A stretch of 64,000 nucleotides of DNA from Strix aluco (GCF_031877795.1 NW_027436638.1:558001-622000); one strand, 5' to 3'; counted from the first letter of the stretch, positions 10,019-24,136 are shown. The notes: generated by a model from the sequence alone, not told the origin. Numbers and translations are program-made.

Positions 10019-12500
10019 TTATAGAGGCTATAGTGATTGTAAACATGCATGAAGTTAGGCCTCACTTTCCTTAACTGAGAGAAGAACAGAAAAATCTAGA
10101 GTATCTGGTTTAGCTGAGAGTTAGAAAATGTAAAAAAACAGACAAGAAACACCTTTTTGAAATCAAGGACTAAGCGTCTCGCCTCCCCTCTAACTAGACA
10201 TCGCAGTTTCAAATTGTAGTACCCGATGCCTTGCGGCAACACGGTCTACGTTGTCTGCCTGAGGCAATTTAAAATCGTACTCAGAGGGATACTGTGTCCA
10301 GTTAGATAAGGCCTGGCCTAGCCGTTACCTAAGAGCGCAGCGACAGGTTCTCAGGTGAACGTCCTTTTTGTCTGACAGTGGAAATGAGGAATAGAGTTGG
10401 CTTCTTTGGGAAAGTCCTGTAAGAGCTCCAATGACCAAAACGGGGTGACTTTTCCATGGACGGGAGGTGCAGGGTGTGCTTGGGCCATAGTCGCAGGCCC
10501 ATTCAGTGCTGCACAACTTGGGGCTCCCAGCATCTGAATGGTTGTAGGATTATCTACACTGTCCTCCTTTCCTTTTAAATGCGATCTCAGAAAACCAGCA
10601 CCTGAAGAGATGCTTTACACAATCCGAGTGCCTTTCCAAACTGGGATCATAAAGAACTAGCACCTCCCGATGCAATTTCACCCACCTCCCCACCCCAAAA
10701 AGCCACCCCAACAAGCCAAAGCCAAAAGAAAATAATCTTCTAGCATCTTGACATGCCGATATGCTCAGCACAGGATCGGGCTGAGTGAGAGGCCCAGCTC
10801 AAGGGAAAGACAGACAAAAGCAGGAGGAGAAGGACACGGCCATGGGGGCAACACTTGGCTGGTCCTGGATTGTTGTGGAACCACAACCTCAGTACATTAT
10901 CTCCTCCCTCTTCACTGGAGCTTCCTGCAGAGAAATTACAAATCTTGTTCTCTTGAGTCATCAATTGCTCAGTCCAGAAAGTCATAGTTAGTAACAAATA
11001 CCTCATCACTGTACAATAAATACATGGGTCAATGAGATATTAGCAGTTCCTGTGAGGTGTGAACTGCTCTTGACTGAAATCAGGGGAACACACAGGGAAC
11101 GGTGCTTTGTGTAATCAAATCCTTATCTAAGATTTCCTTTTCACAGCCTCAACAGCACTAAGATCCATAAAAATATTAAAAACATACATGTGCTTTATAG
11201 ATCATGGGTGCATCCCCTACTATGTTTCTTAATCATCTTCTGTCTGGTTGTCTCTGTCATTAGGGCCCCAAAGGGGAGTCAAAGAAAATTGAGGATATTC
11301 TACATTCATGCAGCGGGGCCCTAAAGACTGTATTTCTGTGTTTTCACATACTCCCTGCATGACAAATCCCCCACACTGGTTGAAACTAACACTACTTGAA
11401 AATAAGTCCTGAGATAACGAGCCAAAGATCCAAGGCGGAGGGCTACTGAAGGAGAGCTGAACTTGCCTTGGTATTACGTGTGCACATACATCGTCTGCTG
11501 CTGAATTGAAAGGCCCAAGGGAAAGAAAGGATTTGTTGCTTTCACCTTACACCTGTTAAAACATACTAATGTTTTTCCAGATGGTACTTCTCAAGATCAT
11601 CAGACATCTCCTGTAGGTGCATCATATCAGATCTCGAACAGATTAACAGTGGTACCACCTGTATTGTATTAAAAGTTTGCAAAGCTTCCAGCCTGAGATC
11701 CAGCATTCCTGAACAAATTTATATGGCTAAATTTAAACCATCAACTCCCAACATCTTAGCAGCACTGATATTTTAATGAAGCTATTTCCTAATTAAGGTA
11801 GCAAAATCCATCTCAAGTCAACACTCAAATGAGAAAGAAATTGGTTGTTGTAAAATAAAAACTGAGCAAAATTTCTCTGGGAACTTAGAGATTGCTTAAA
11901 ATAGAAGGATGTTGACAATTTCCTCCTAATGAAGACACTTGCTGATAAAAGCTCCCTTGTAAAGCAAGATGTTATGTAAAGATATATACTTTTTTAAAAC
12001 AATTGAATCTGTTAATTATTTAACTGTTTCTGCAGTCACTAGGGGTCAGGGCAGTCACAGGAAGGGGCTTGAACAAGGCCCTAGAGCAAACCTTCGCTAG
12101 CATGTGCTTTATTCCAGCTCTCCAGAGCCACAGCCTCTCTGCAGTGCTCTGCAACGGCTTTAAATTAAGAAAAAAGGGTGCAGTAGGCTTGTTATGCTTC
12201 CTCATGGCCAACTCAGGGGAGAGGAACAACAACTTCTATTCAAAATCGCTAAATAGCTATTTTTTGTCTCTTAAAACACAGTGATGACACAACCCTACTT
12301 CTCCATCATCCTACACGGTTTCCAAAAGGCATTTCTGTTCCCTCCTGAACTGCAGAGCCCTCACCACACCTTCTCCTCAGGGAAACAGTCTTTGAAAAGA
12401 GGTGTTCCCAGGCAGGGAGTCTCATTTTACCTTTCCAGTCTGGAAATATTTTAGATCATTTTAACTGCCTTTGCTTTTCCCATTCTGTTTTTCTTACAGG
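10019..12500. other. no supported gene; possible old retroviral fragment at 10160-10540
   Basis: Between 10160 and 10540, minus-strand frames contain short open stretches with a retroviral look (for example a tract reading LLQDFPKEANSIPHFH, and another of about 40 codons ending near 10190). They fall in different frames and I could not place them in a specific gene. The rest is AT-rich unique DNA. The open frames from 10740 to 11009 overlap one another on both strands and carry no recognisable domain. Confidence 0.3.
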
Positions 12501-15500
12501 TGAAAATAATGATAGAAACATGCTACTGTTGAATGTAGTATTTGAGGCACCTGAGAGTACAACTACTATGCTGCAGAGTAACAGTTCCAGATCTGTGTCT
12601 ATGTTATCACTTTAGACCCAGCCTTTCTGAGGAACCTTCACTCAGAAGCGACATTCTACCTCAGACCGTTACATGATAACAAGATTTGCACAGCACAGTT
12701 AGGAACCAAGTATTTGGCCAGTAGGTGCTTCCTGCAGGCTTGACTAACTAGGGGTACAGATCACACACCACAGAAACATCTAAACGCCTAATCACATTAT
12801 TTATGTTTCAAAAAATTAATTTTACTTCCTGGTTTTTTGCCTCAAGAAATTATGAGCAGTGAAAGAAACCCTAAAGCAAAAGCAGACAATTCATAGATAC
12901 TGCTGCACACGTGGATGCCGCATCGAGGACAATTCTCACAGCAGCAAGATCACTGTAGTTTTGCTGCTAGAAAATCACAGCCCTGAGCTTCAGAACTGAG
13001 CTCTTCTCTTACTATGCTCCTCAGGCAGGTGACCTTGAAATACCATAGCCAGGAGGACACATGCAAAAGAAAGGTTAGAGAACGTAGAGCGACACAGCAG
13101 AGTCCACTTCATACAGTATGGCACATGTGGAAAGATCTCATGCCTGCTAGAAAGCCCTGCATAAGCCTCAAGTTTATACAAGAATCTGCATTTCAGCAGC
13201 ATCACACTGAAGTGACACAGTTACAGTACACCAACCACCAAAACCTAACTCAAGCTGATGATGATGATTCATGAACAAAAAGTTCTGCTCAACAATACCC
13301 ACTGCTTTCTAGGATCATTGCAACAAATTGTATTTACCCAGACTGTAGAGCGCATTCAGTGTCATTATCCATATACTTTACGCAACAGTCCCCAGAAACA
13401 TTAAGAACCTGCTGGTCATCCATCAAGGGAAGGAACCAGGAGTTTAACAAAAAGCATACTTGCACTTATGGGGACTACCTGGCAAATTTACAGGCACGCG
13501 AAGACCACCATTCTTCCCTCCACTTCCCCCCAACAGTTGTAACTGAACATTTTTTTTTTCCCCACCCAGTTTTCTGTTATCTCAGTTATCTTAAAATGGC
13601 ACACTATTTTCACGGCCATGTTGAAATGACCAGACTTCTTTTATTTCTCAAGATGTGCATGATTTTAGCTGTGTAACTCTTTCATCTCTTTAAGTGCTGG
13701 TCATTTGCTCAGGTGATACAGCAAATCATGTAACACTAAGCATTAAAGAATGACTTTTTGGGCTCACGCTTGTCCCCGGTTTCACACTAGGATTAAATAT
13801 TCCTGAAGTTTGGCAGATGAGAGCATAATTAAAAGCAACCTTGCAGAAAGTAGTATTATTTCCTAAATACCTGAAATAATTAAATATTCCTGCACAAAAT
13901 AGCAAAGAACACCGCCTAGAAACTTCTCTTTGAAGAGTAGACTGAGCCATCCCAGAAAGGGGTTACCATATCTAGTTATCATTGATTAAACAAGAGCTCC
14001 TCAGGGAAAAGAGAGTGCTCCAAAGATGGAAAACTTACCTGGCAACAAATTCCTAGTGCATCAATTTTCAATCATCTCAGAAGACAGTAACACAGTACAC
14101 ATGTCAAATCTTCACAGCCATCTTCCCTCTGAGCACCTCCCTTTCATTACATTGCTGCAGACAGCAAGCAAAAGAAAGATCTTTCAGACTAAAATGAAAT
14201 TTATTAATAGAAAAAGACTAAATATACATTATCTAAGAAGAACCTGGTAGGTGAAAGTACAATAAAGACATAAATGTGACTGCTAGATATACAGTAAGAA
14301 TTGTGAGCTCCCACAGACTGTGGGCTTATTTGCACAATTGCCATTTTCTTCTTTTCTCACAGCATAAAGAAAACATAAAGAAAAAAAAAAAGAGTAAATT
14401 ACATTTATACCACCTGGAAACCGTTTGTATTTTAGTAGACGATGTACCTGAGAATAAACCCTGTATTCAGCCGCTCAAAACCTGTCAGTGTTTCCCCACA
14501 CCCTGGAACACCCATCCCAGGCCATATATTCCTGCAGGCAGCCCCTGAACTGCCTTATTTACAAGCAGTTGCATGAACACCACGCTCATCTTTCCCACTG
14601 TTCATTTTTGTTCCTCTCTCGCTCTTGCTTTCTATTCTCTCACTCAAGTTTTACCTGTAGCTGAGAGAATACGTAATAGGTGTGTTAGAACAATTTTAAT
14701 GTCATTGGAAGCACTTTCATATTTGTATGGGATGTTGATTCTGTCCCATACATTTGTTTGCCAGTCATCAAGGCAAAAATGACTGACTATGCATAATCAC
14801 ATGTACAAACACAGATATGCGAGAAATCCTAAAGGATACTCACATAAACTACAGAATTGTAATAACTTTGTTCTGTAACGCTCCTCATCTTTTCCAAACT
14901 TCTCAGCCCATTACTTGTCATTCTCCTATGCTTCATCTTTTCTTTTTCAGGTTGTTATGATAAAGTCAGCATTACTTCCTTGCTTACCTTGCACATGCCA
15001 ATTCCCTGACTGGGCAACTGTTCAAACAGAAAAGAACAATTATTTATAGTCTACTTTATCAACTACAACAAAGAAGCCCCATGAACAATGCACCAGGCTG
15101 AGTACAGGTGCCAAAAATCACAAAGCTCTCTAAAAGAAGATGAGATCTAGCTATGACTGTACTCTTCTTTCACAGCTCCTTTCCAACTACTCTAAATTAC
15201 ATTTTTGCTTCAGAATATGGTGGTAGGCTTTAGTTAATTTTAAGTATTTTTTTCCTCTAAATTTGAAGATATAAATACAGTGGAAAAGCCAAAACAGTGT
15301 TTATGTCACGCTATATTTTTCAAAGCTCTCATCCCCTTCTCCATTCTGTAACAGAGTTCATGTATCCCCTGTGAGTTGCCCCTTCATAATTACCCAGGAA
15401 GAACAGCACAAATATACAAATATCAGAAGGGAAGCCCAGAATGGAAGCAAGCATAGAGAGAACATCAGGAGAGTTTCTTTAGCTTTCAATTTTTCTCTCC

Positions 15501-18500
15501 CCATTTCAGTGTAAGGACTATGGGAACACACAGACTATGGGAAAATAGCGACTGTGAACAAACAGCAGCAGAACAAACAGCCTTGTCCTTGCTCAGCTCC
15601 CGGAGACAGCGGGTCTCCACAAGAGCACAGCTCCACCCAGACAGCTGTTATCCATGTCTGGATGCACTGCCTAGCCATGCTGCCATCAAAGGAGCAATTA
15701 TTAAAAGGATCAATGTAATTTACTTGTGTTTTATGTTAGAGCAGAATTATTTATTTTTTGTTTCCCTTCAAACAATGGGCCCTATCAAGAACGGGTTAAA
15801 AACAAGCACACCTACACACCCTCCCTAGAGCCCTGCCAGCTAAAGGGGTGAGCCTCTGCCTCCTCAAGCACAGGAGACCAGCTAGATGAAGCTGGCCAGC
15901 TGAGGGTTCCCTGCCATGGGCTCAAGTTTACAATTCAAATTGACTATTTTCTGACGGATGTTAAGTTTCTGCATGAAGCTGAACATCATGCTATTGTGTA
16001 AAAAGGCGAGAAAAAACTTCAGCAAGGTCTTACTACAAAGCCAATGGATATGAACATTTCTCCCAGCTCTCACACAGAATTGAGGTGTTTCAGCAATTAT
16101 CAGTATCCATTCCTCTCTTTCGAGTTTCCCTGCAAGCAATAGAACTAGATGCGATCTCTGCAAGAAATGAATGAATTAATGGCAAAGACTCCTCAGCATG
16201 ATAAGAGATAGTGCATTGAGGGTATTAGGATCAGGCTTTAATACCCAAAACCAGTCTCACAGCCATGTTTGAGCCATAATGGAACTAGAACAAATAACAG
16301 TGCTACACAACATCAACTGTCCAAGGAGTTGGGTCCCCACCCCCACCCAAAATAAAACTTAAGAACAATGCAAAGATTAAACAGGTTAATTCTCTTTCTC
16401 TATCAAGAGAAAAGTGTTTATGCTCTCTGTTTAAAGCTATTCATAACAAAGATACAACACATTCATCTGTAGAAGCTTCTATTCAGGTCAGAGAAAACCC
16501 TTTTTAAACATCAACAAGTTACACCTCTTCAGCACTTCCTATAAAATAAATATTACCTATAAAATGAAGGTAGTATTGTAAAGAAAAAAAAAAAAAAAAG
16601 AACTACAGGAGGCATATCCCACTGAATTTGGGTAATACCTTCCTGGCAACTATTTCTGACCCAAGAGACTTCTGAACCAACACCTACCACAAAAGGTTTT
16701 TTCCTTCTTCAGGTGTTAGCTAGCAGAGATCACTGTTCTTTTAATTTAAGATTGTTTCTCTAGAACAAGTGCACTTTCCACTCAACTTTCTTCCCCAAAA
16801 GGAAACACCTTAATGGTAAACTGCTGTGCAAAGAATATTATGTGTGTAATACCTCTAGAGGGACCAGAGTTCAAATCAGATCTTTACAGAACCAAAATAT
16901 CTAGGCTGTCTATAGGAGATCAACACTTCAGAGGGACACTCAAACTCACCACCTTAGCTTTCCCCTTGAAGAAACCTGCGATCCATACGCCAGCTGCTTA
17001 TCCAAACACCAGCACACACAGACCTTGCTAAGCAGACCCTTTGCTTGTGCTTCGCTATCAAGCATCTAAGGTCCTGTCTGCACTTCCACATCAGTGACTA
17101 TCCCCAACATACTGTCTCTGTGTCTGATGGCTGCTGGTGGAATCAAAGGAGGCTCCTCTTCTGGGGTCAGGGAAGATTGTGGTATGGGCAAAAATGAGTG
17201 AAGAGGAAAGGCCACTGGTGGATTTGGACATGGTTGCAACAAATACACAGCACAGTACTTACACAGTTGGAAAAGTAAAAAAGGTTTCAACACCCTCTGC
17301 TATCACCTCACTAGTTCCTAGACATTGAAGGCTGCACCCCACTCCCACATGGCAGAATAGCAGAGTCCTTCAGCTGATGGGCTCAGGTAAGCCAAGCAGA
17401 GAACAGCTAGAAATAACACTGCCAAGTGATGAGGACTGGTTGTAAATTCAAACACCATTTTGATTCATTAATCTCCAACAGCTAAAGACAAACCTAAAGC
17501 AAAATCAACATGACTGTAGACTAAGCACTCATACTGGGGCTATTTTTCAGCCTGCTGAGAGAAAATGAGCTGATCAGAGACACACTTCATTGAGAGCAGC
17601 CACATTAGTGCTGCTTCAGCAAGCCTGCAGTTAGTTCCCATTAACTGACCTGTTTCAGAAGCTGGTAACACCATAATTAACCTTAGCTTCAATTTGAGGT
17701 GAAACCTGTCCACCTCCTGATGATACCGCACCTGCCCTACAAGCCAGTGCAAGTTTATCTCTAGTCTTTTGGTGGCAGTGTCCTGGTGATGAGCTGTGAC
17801 TCATTTCCCATTAAGGGGCACAAACATTCAACACTTCCCTGGGAAAGCAGCAGAGCAGAAGTACTGTTTTGCTGGCTCAACGGACAGTGGCCAGTTGAAA
17901 TCCTACCAGGTGATTGCAGGGAAGCCAGGAGCCCACTACAACTGGCAGCACCAGGAGCTAAGAGCCATCAGCAGCGAGCCAGCCGAGAAAGACACAGAGC
18001 AACACCACAGTGCCAGAGTCATGCCCGCCAAGGCAAGCTTAGTGCTTCAGCAGCAACAGTCTGGACCAACTGAAAATATGAATGGTTTATGCATTCACAT
18101 TTCAGAGTAGCTTGTTAGGTTACAAATACCAACATTCTATAGAATTATGTCCCTTAAGTAAATCGATGAGATTCAGAGATAAAGGAAAAACACAAAACCA
18201 CAAACAACCAACTAAAAAAAACCCTTCAACCACTATTTGTTTAAATCCATCCATCTGAAATCTGTCTTCAGCAGCCCCACCTTCTACTGGTCACTGTTAT
18301 CTCTTACCATATACCTGCCCACATAATGCGATGTATCAGTAAATCTTGAGAACATTTACTACAAAATGCAGCTTTCCAGTATTGAATTTCATGTTATTGT
18401 TAGCTGATATTCTTCAGGGCCTACATGCATATATACAACTTATTGCTGACAAAAATCTCTCTCTAGTGAAATAGTGTACATTACACAGATAAGATCCTCC

Positions 18501-20910
18501 ACATTTGTAAGAAAAATCCAAAGTTTGATGAAAATAATTTTGATAAGTTTTTCTCTGTTCTGGGGATAATATTTGAGTATCACACCTATATTTTCTCTGT
18601 AGCAGTTTCACCTTTCAGTAGATTTTGTATGTTGATGCAGAAAGGTTCAGGTACAATAGTTGGTACATAACTTTTCATGCATATACAAAAAGTTCCTCAA
18701 AACTGCCTTCAAAAATCTGTTTAAAGTTTCACTCTCCTCTAATCATTACATTTTAATATTCTAGCATTCTAACAAGAGTCATGAAGCACTTTGCCAAATA
18801 AAATACAATAAAAATCCTTCTGGATGAAGTTTTTAATAGCTTGCAAGACATAATTCATCTGAGAAAAAGCTACACGGTAAGAAAACGACAGACTAAAATA
18901 TCACACTTTTTCCATTCACATAGGCACATTGCTTATTGTTAGCATTGTTGTATGACTCCAGCAACACACTTCCTCATAAATATCAGCCCCTCAGAGACAC
19001 CCACTTAGTAAAAGAACTCTCTCAAACAAACACAGACAGACAACCAACAGTGCCAGAAGGTCAGCCGACAGATGGGACAGGTGTTAAAGCCCAGATCTGA
19101 ACGTATAATCTTCCCCATACCCCTAAGATACAGAGTTCAGCCTGTGACACAGATCATGAAAATATTTAACTGTGGTAATATTAATGTGCATCCCTCTATG
19201 GATAAGAGCTGATCCTATAAAGCTGATAGTTGTATTCTCCCCATCAGAAAACCTCCAAGCTATCTCGCCAATATAGAAACTCGAAGTACTTCACTAGAAT
19301 CCGCATTCATCTACGCGGTTACGGGTATGCCTGTGTACAACTCTGACAGGCAGACATGCACACCCAGCTGTACACATTTCACAATGCACAGAATTGCAGA
19401 AGGAGAATAAAAGCAGAGAAACTGTAGACAGATTGTAAACTTTCTTAAACCAACTGATATACTGGAAAAGGATGCAAGTTCTTGGGTACATTGTAAACCA
19501 ATCTAAATCCAGACTGCTGTCTGTCATCCCACCTCTCCCCTCCACAGCTGCGGCTCTGCTTCTCCCCTGCACCCCCAGCAGTGTTCAGGAGCCTGCACAT
19601 ATTCCAACAGTCAGGAAACCCATCTAGCTCAACACCAATTCAGCACAGACTCTGAGCGAAAGGAGAAAGTCACCTCAGCCTGGGTTAGACCGGTTTAATT
19701 GCCACAGAACTACTCTATGAAAATACAGTTTAAGTAAGCGAGAAGGATCTGATCTGTATAAGGTACAGGATTTACCTCGGGGATATTGAAAGAAACCATC
19801 TCATCCTCTTCTCTCCTCACAACATGTTCTTTCTTCTTCCCTTGGGTCAGTATTTCTGACCACAGCTACATGATAAGACACTTGAACTGACTTACCGAGC
19901 CAAAAATTGACACAGCAAAGACTTAAATTTAAAAGATTAGCCTAAACAACTTACAGGAATTGTGCACTGAGCAGAAAGTTAGCCCACTTTGAATAGACAA
20001 GAAGAGTTTCTAAGGGGTGAAAAATAAGACAAGATTGTCACCTTCTACTGAAAAGGGACAGGCATTTACAAGCAAATATCCCCTGTGGAATACAGGGGCA
20101 GCAGCTGAAAAGGGGTAAAAAGTGACAGCAAAGCCTACAGCGAGTACAAAAACAACTTTTTAGCCAAGAATAAGCATTCAGACTGTTGAATTTTGTAAGT
20201 TTATCAAACACAAGCTCTCCCAGAAGTGTTTTCTAAAACACATCACCCTACCATTAACTCTACAGACAAGATTAAAATACAAGATGCACAGACTATAACA
20301 CAAGAAAACACACAGCCTATGTATTTATAAAGCCCATCTCCATAAAATCAGTGATACCCTCTAACAGACTAGAAGTACTCAGGAATCACCTCATTTATAT
20401 TACAGAGAATATTTATTCCTTTAGAACATACCAGCAATTTATAAAGCTAAGCAAACAAACCCAAAACACCCCCCCACCCTATAGGACTCTAAGAACACAG
20501 ATTTCACTTTTTCAATATGCTATCCGGATAACACATATGCACATCAAAAAAAGAGCCCCAACTAACAGTATTTAATTGGTTATTGGGCTTTTCTATAACC
20601 CAGGCACTACACAGAACTCTTTTAAAGTTAACAGAATACACACAGCAAAGGAAAGCATTACCTTGAAACAAACTCTTCTCACATTCTACACATTCTGAAA
20701 CATAATCGGCTTTAATCACTGCTACACATAATACTATGGAAATGATGTAGGTGAAATGCAAGTCACATCTTAGAAAGAATTTTATGTAAATAGCTAGCAA
20801 AAACCAAAAGAACCTTGTTTTCTAGGAAAACATATTACTCACAGAGTAGCCATCCCAATCTGTCTTCTCAGTTCTCTCCTTCAAGAAACACTCTCAAATA
20901 AAGAAGATAA
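12501..20910. other. long AT-rich interval with no supported gene
   Basis: About 8.4 kb without any coding region I can defend. Exon-like pieces are visible but isolated. On the minus strand, 19776-19865 is a 90-bp open segment with an AG acceptor and a GTAAAT donor. Also on the minus strand, about 17070-17325 has two short open pieces with plausible splice borders. On the + strand, a TTTTTCTTACAG acceptor before 12501 opens a 38-codon frame. None encodes a peptide I recognise, and they do not join into a consistent gene. The interval could be an intron or intergenic DNA. A poly(A) tract lies near 16580-16598. Confidence 0.35.
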
Positions 20911-21433
20911 TGTGAAGAATATGGTGGTGATTCGTGTTAAAAATATGGTGACTTTGTTGGTGTTTGCCATGTACATAAGTTAAAGGAGATTTATCATGGC
21001 TTTATGGTTAAAAGGGGTTTGGAGGTTTTTTTTCCTCAGTGACTGTTGTTAAGCAGGTGGAAAATTACTGGCAGGACCCCCGTCAGAAGACCCCAGCAAC
21101 ACCGGACTGCGCAGGTGAAAAATGATTGGAGGAACCCCTGCCAGGAGCCCCAGCAACATCAGAAAGCCCGGGAAAGTTTAGGGGGCTCTGCTGATTGGAG
21201 GAACCCCTGCCAGGAGCCCCAGCAACACCAGAAAGCCCGGGAAAGTTTAAGGGACCCTGCTGCGCATGTGAAGATGGGACTATGAAAGGGAGTGACGCAG
21301 CACTACCTGGTGCTCGTCGGTGGGGAGCAGAAAGCCCCCCCTGCCCCCCGGCGTGCCACACTTTTTTTTACTTGTTCTTATTGCAAATAAATTTATAAAA
21401 GATATTTGCAGCTCTGCCTCTGCATTTATAACA
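20911..21433 (+). mobile_element. probable solo LTR with internal 69-bp duplication
   Basis: The block starts TGTGAAG and ends ATAACA, and is flanked by ATAA on both sides (20907-20910 and 21434-21437), a 4-bp duplication typical of gammaretrovirus-like elements. The centre is GC-rich and contrasts with the AT-rich surroundings. It contains two near-identical 69-bp units starting with GATTGGAGGAACCCC at 21124 and 21193, and a decayed third unit upstream at about 21061. AATAAA occurs near 21385, with the end about 45 bases beyond it. Open frames inside it on both strands (60-92 codons) come from the repeat units. No internal viral genes are present. Confidence 0.6.
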
Positions 21434-22792
21434 ATAATATCGGAAACTAGAATTCATAAACTCGAGCAAAAGTTCAACAGTGTTTCTGCTGAACTACTGC
21501 TCTCATAGCACTTCAGAACTGTCTCTTCTCCAGACAAAAAAATACTCTTTTTTTTCTATTTGAGCTCTAGTCACTATAAGAACTCACGACCTGACCATCT
21601 CGCTTCAACCATCAGTAACAGCCCTTGTTTCTCAGGCACCCCCACCCTTTTCAATAGTTTATGTGATTGAAGCAATCAAGATAAGCTTGATTACTCTTCA
21701 TTTCCATTTAACATTAGAATTGCACCTGAGGAAAACCTTCCTGCTTGAAGAGCTGTTTTCTCCTGAAAGTTGTAGGTGATTTAAAGAAAGGTATCACCTC
21801 TCCATGAAAAAACTTTCATCCCATCTGTAGGCAAATACAGCTAGCCTTGCAATACCAAAGCACGCAGCAGAAACAGATTTTTTAAAAAATTGGCTAATTA
21901 GCCATCTAAACTTGGAAAAAAATAAAGGCCGGTATTTTCCTCACATCAAATAGATGGTTATCAACCTGAGAGAAAAGCACAGAAGCAGCATACAAACAAC
22001 AGTTTTCCTGATTCTAGGATCACAGCAGTGCTGTGAGGATCATAAAGTGTTAAAAGCCACGATGAACTTCTGCAAATAACAAGAGCATGACCAGAGGTTT
22101 AAAAAAAACTCTCAACAAATCTGCTTGAAAACTTTTTTTCTTCTTTTTTGGCTTTACCACCACAACCTCCTAGAGAAGCATCTGATTTTCAGACTTTGAA
22201 ATGTTAGCACAAGTACTGTCACGCACATTCAACAAATAAATAAAGTCACTTTTAAACTTCCATAGTATGAAGGTATTTGATTAGGTTAGATAAGACTGTC
22301 CTGCTAAAAGTACCTTTGTGTCTGAACAGCAAACGTTGGTTTTCTGAGTTTGTTGAAGCTTCAGGACAAAAGTTCAGTTTGTGTTCCTTCAAAGTATCTT
22401 GCAAGAGAAAAATCTATTTTCCTTCAACAAAGGCAATACAGACAACCCAGAAAAGTACAGAAATGATGTACGTGCTAATCTCAGAGAAAGGCTCTGATAT
22501 TACAAGACATCAAGACAGTTGGGAAGCGAGCTTTTTTCCAAAGATGTATTCAACTTTACAAAAGCATTATGGTTTTACCTTAAACTTTCTGCATCTGGGA
22601 TGTTAGCGGGGCACTGCCATCTAAACGCCACGGTGCAGAGTAGCCTCAGGGTCTTTCGGTAGCTTTAGGACCTGGCTTGTGATAGACTCTGTTGGCCCAA
22701 AATCCACATGGCAGTGAGCTGTGGTGAGTGCTCGAATCCATCTGCCGCCATTAACCGCGTGTGCGAAGGGCTCCCAGTACCAGCTGAAGTCA
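21434..22792. other. no feature recognised
   Basis: Unique AT-rich DNA. A 109-codon + frame at 22277-22606 has no recognisable domain or convincing splice context, and I treat it as chance. Confidence 0.4.
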
Positions 22793-22850
22793 CAGAATCG
22801 TCCAGGTTGGAAAAGACCTTGAAGATCACCCAGTCCCACCATCAGTCAAG
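22793..22850 (-). mobile_element. short CR1 3' end fragment, minus strand
   Basis: TCACAGAATCGTCCAGGTTG followed by GAAAAGACCTTGAAGATCA is the reverse complement of the standard CR1 3' tail seen intact at 24990-25306. Only the last 50-60 bases are present. Confidence 0.75.
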
Positions 22851-22899
22851 CGACACTTGGCCGGCTCCTCAGCACTACCTGGGTGAGAACGAGCTGACG

Positions 22900-23530
22900 G
22901 GAGGGTGATGGGCTCTTCTCCTCGCCCTGTGCCCGGGAACGTCCCCCGGCTGGAGCAGGGACAGGGCTGCCGGTGGGGCCACCTTTGGCGGGCCCTGCCC
23001 ACGGGCAGCTCGGCCCGGCCCCGCTGCAAGGGCTCCCTCAGCGCCGGGCTCCCCGCGCCGAGGGCCCGGCGGGGCAGCGGCCGCCCGAGGAGCGTTTCCC
23101 ACAGCTCCCGAGCTGGCGAGCGCGGCCCGTCAGTCCCGCTGGAGGGAGGGGGGGGTGGATCCGCCCCCGCCGGCAGCTGCGGGTCCGCGCCCTGAAGGCG
23201 AGGGGCGGGGGGGGGCGGCGGCGCGTCTGCCCGAGGGGCTTTTCCCGCGCAGCCCCGTGAGGGGCCGGGCAGGGCCCTGGGGGGAACCCGCCCCCCGCCG
23301 GGGAAAGCTCCTCTCCAGAACTGCCCGGCCTCTGCCAGGGGCAGGCAGGGAGCGGGCGCGGCTGGAGGCTCTGGGGCTCAGCCCCGGGGGTCGCAGCCCC
23401 TGGTTTTGGGGTGGTTCTGGGGGCGGCTCTGTGCTGGGCTCTGCGCTGGGGTGTCCCGGCACCCTCCCAGCGGCCCGGCTGGCTGCGGGCTGCCGCCGGC
23501 TGAGGCTCTACGCTGGGATGAGGGTGGGTA
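22900..23530. promoter_or_regulatory. CpG island, possible promoter/first exon of the PAPOLG-like copy
   Basis: About 630 bases of very G+C-rich sequence with many CpG dinucleotides and GGGCGGGG-type Sp1-like boxes (for example 23200-23220), set within AT-rich DNA. Open frames on both strands are compositional shadows. Its position about 3 kb upstream of exon 2 of the PAPOLG-like pseudogene, on the same strand, fits the promoter and first exon of the duplicated gene. I could not identify exon 1; an ATG at 23519 followed closely by a GT is one candidate. It could equally belong to a divergent minus-strand transcript. Confidence 0.6.
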
Positions 23531-24136
23531 TCCAGCTTAAATGGGGGGGAGGGGGAAATGTGGCTTTCTCTGAATGTTCCTGATCAGGTTACTGTGCGAG
23601 GGATAATTTTGTAAGGTCTCTCTCAAAACCCCCAGTTTTTTTCCTGAGAAGTGAAGATTGGCAGTTGGAAATAGATGCTGAAAGACTTCTAAAAGTGGCT
23701 GAACTGCTGGGCCAGTTTTGCTGGGCTGTCTAAGCAAAGTGAAGTTCACGTCCTTTCCCCCTTCCAGCCGGTGTATCCTGACCCTGCGGCAGTAAATCGA
23801 TGGGCAGTCACACAAATGTTCTTCCCCAGTACCTGCTCTGCCCGTGCGGTGACACCGATGGGCAATCTTTAGTTTGTAGGTCAGGCGGCATTTGATTCCG
23901 TGGGCTTGTTTATCACTGCCCTGGAGTCGTTCAGGGGAGAGCTGGTGACTGAGTGTGAAGTGCTAGTTCGTACTTATTGTGGACCTTGAAATGTTTTTTC
24001 AGTAGCAGTCTAGCTGCTGTCTAGCAGTTCCTGTCTCCTTGGTGAATTCTGTTCCAGGTTCCTTGTTTTCATGATGCCTGGGTCAATCCCAGTGTTTCTC
24101 TATCCTGCTGCATTGAGACAGGGAATGCAAACAAAT
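23531..24136. other. no feature recognised
   Basis: Unique sequence downstream of the CpG island, probably intronic relative to the PAPOLG-like pseudogene. No exon is seen. Confidence 0.4.

Noticed and set aside
22826-23583. Proline/arginine/glycine-rich open frames of up to 142 codons
   Set aside because: Both strands are open in the same CpG island, which is expected from GC-rich sequence poor in stop codons.
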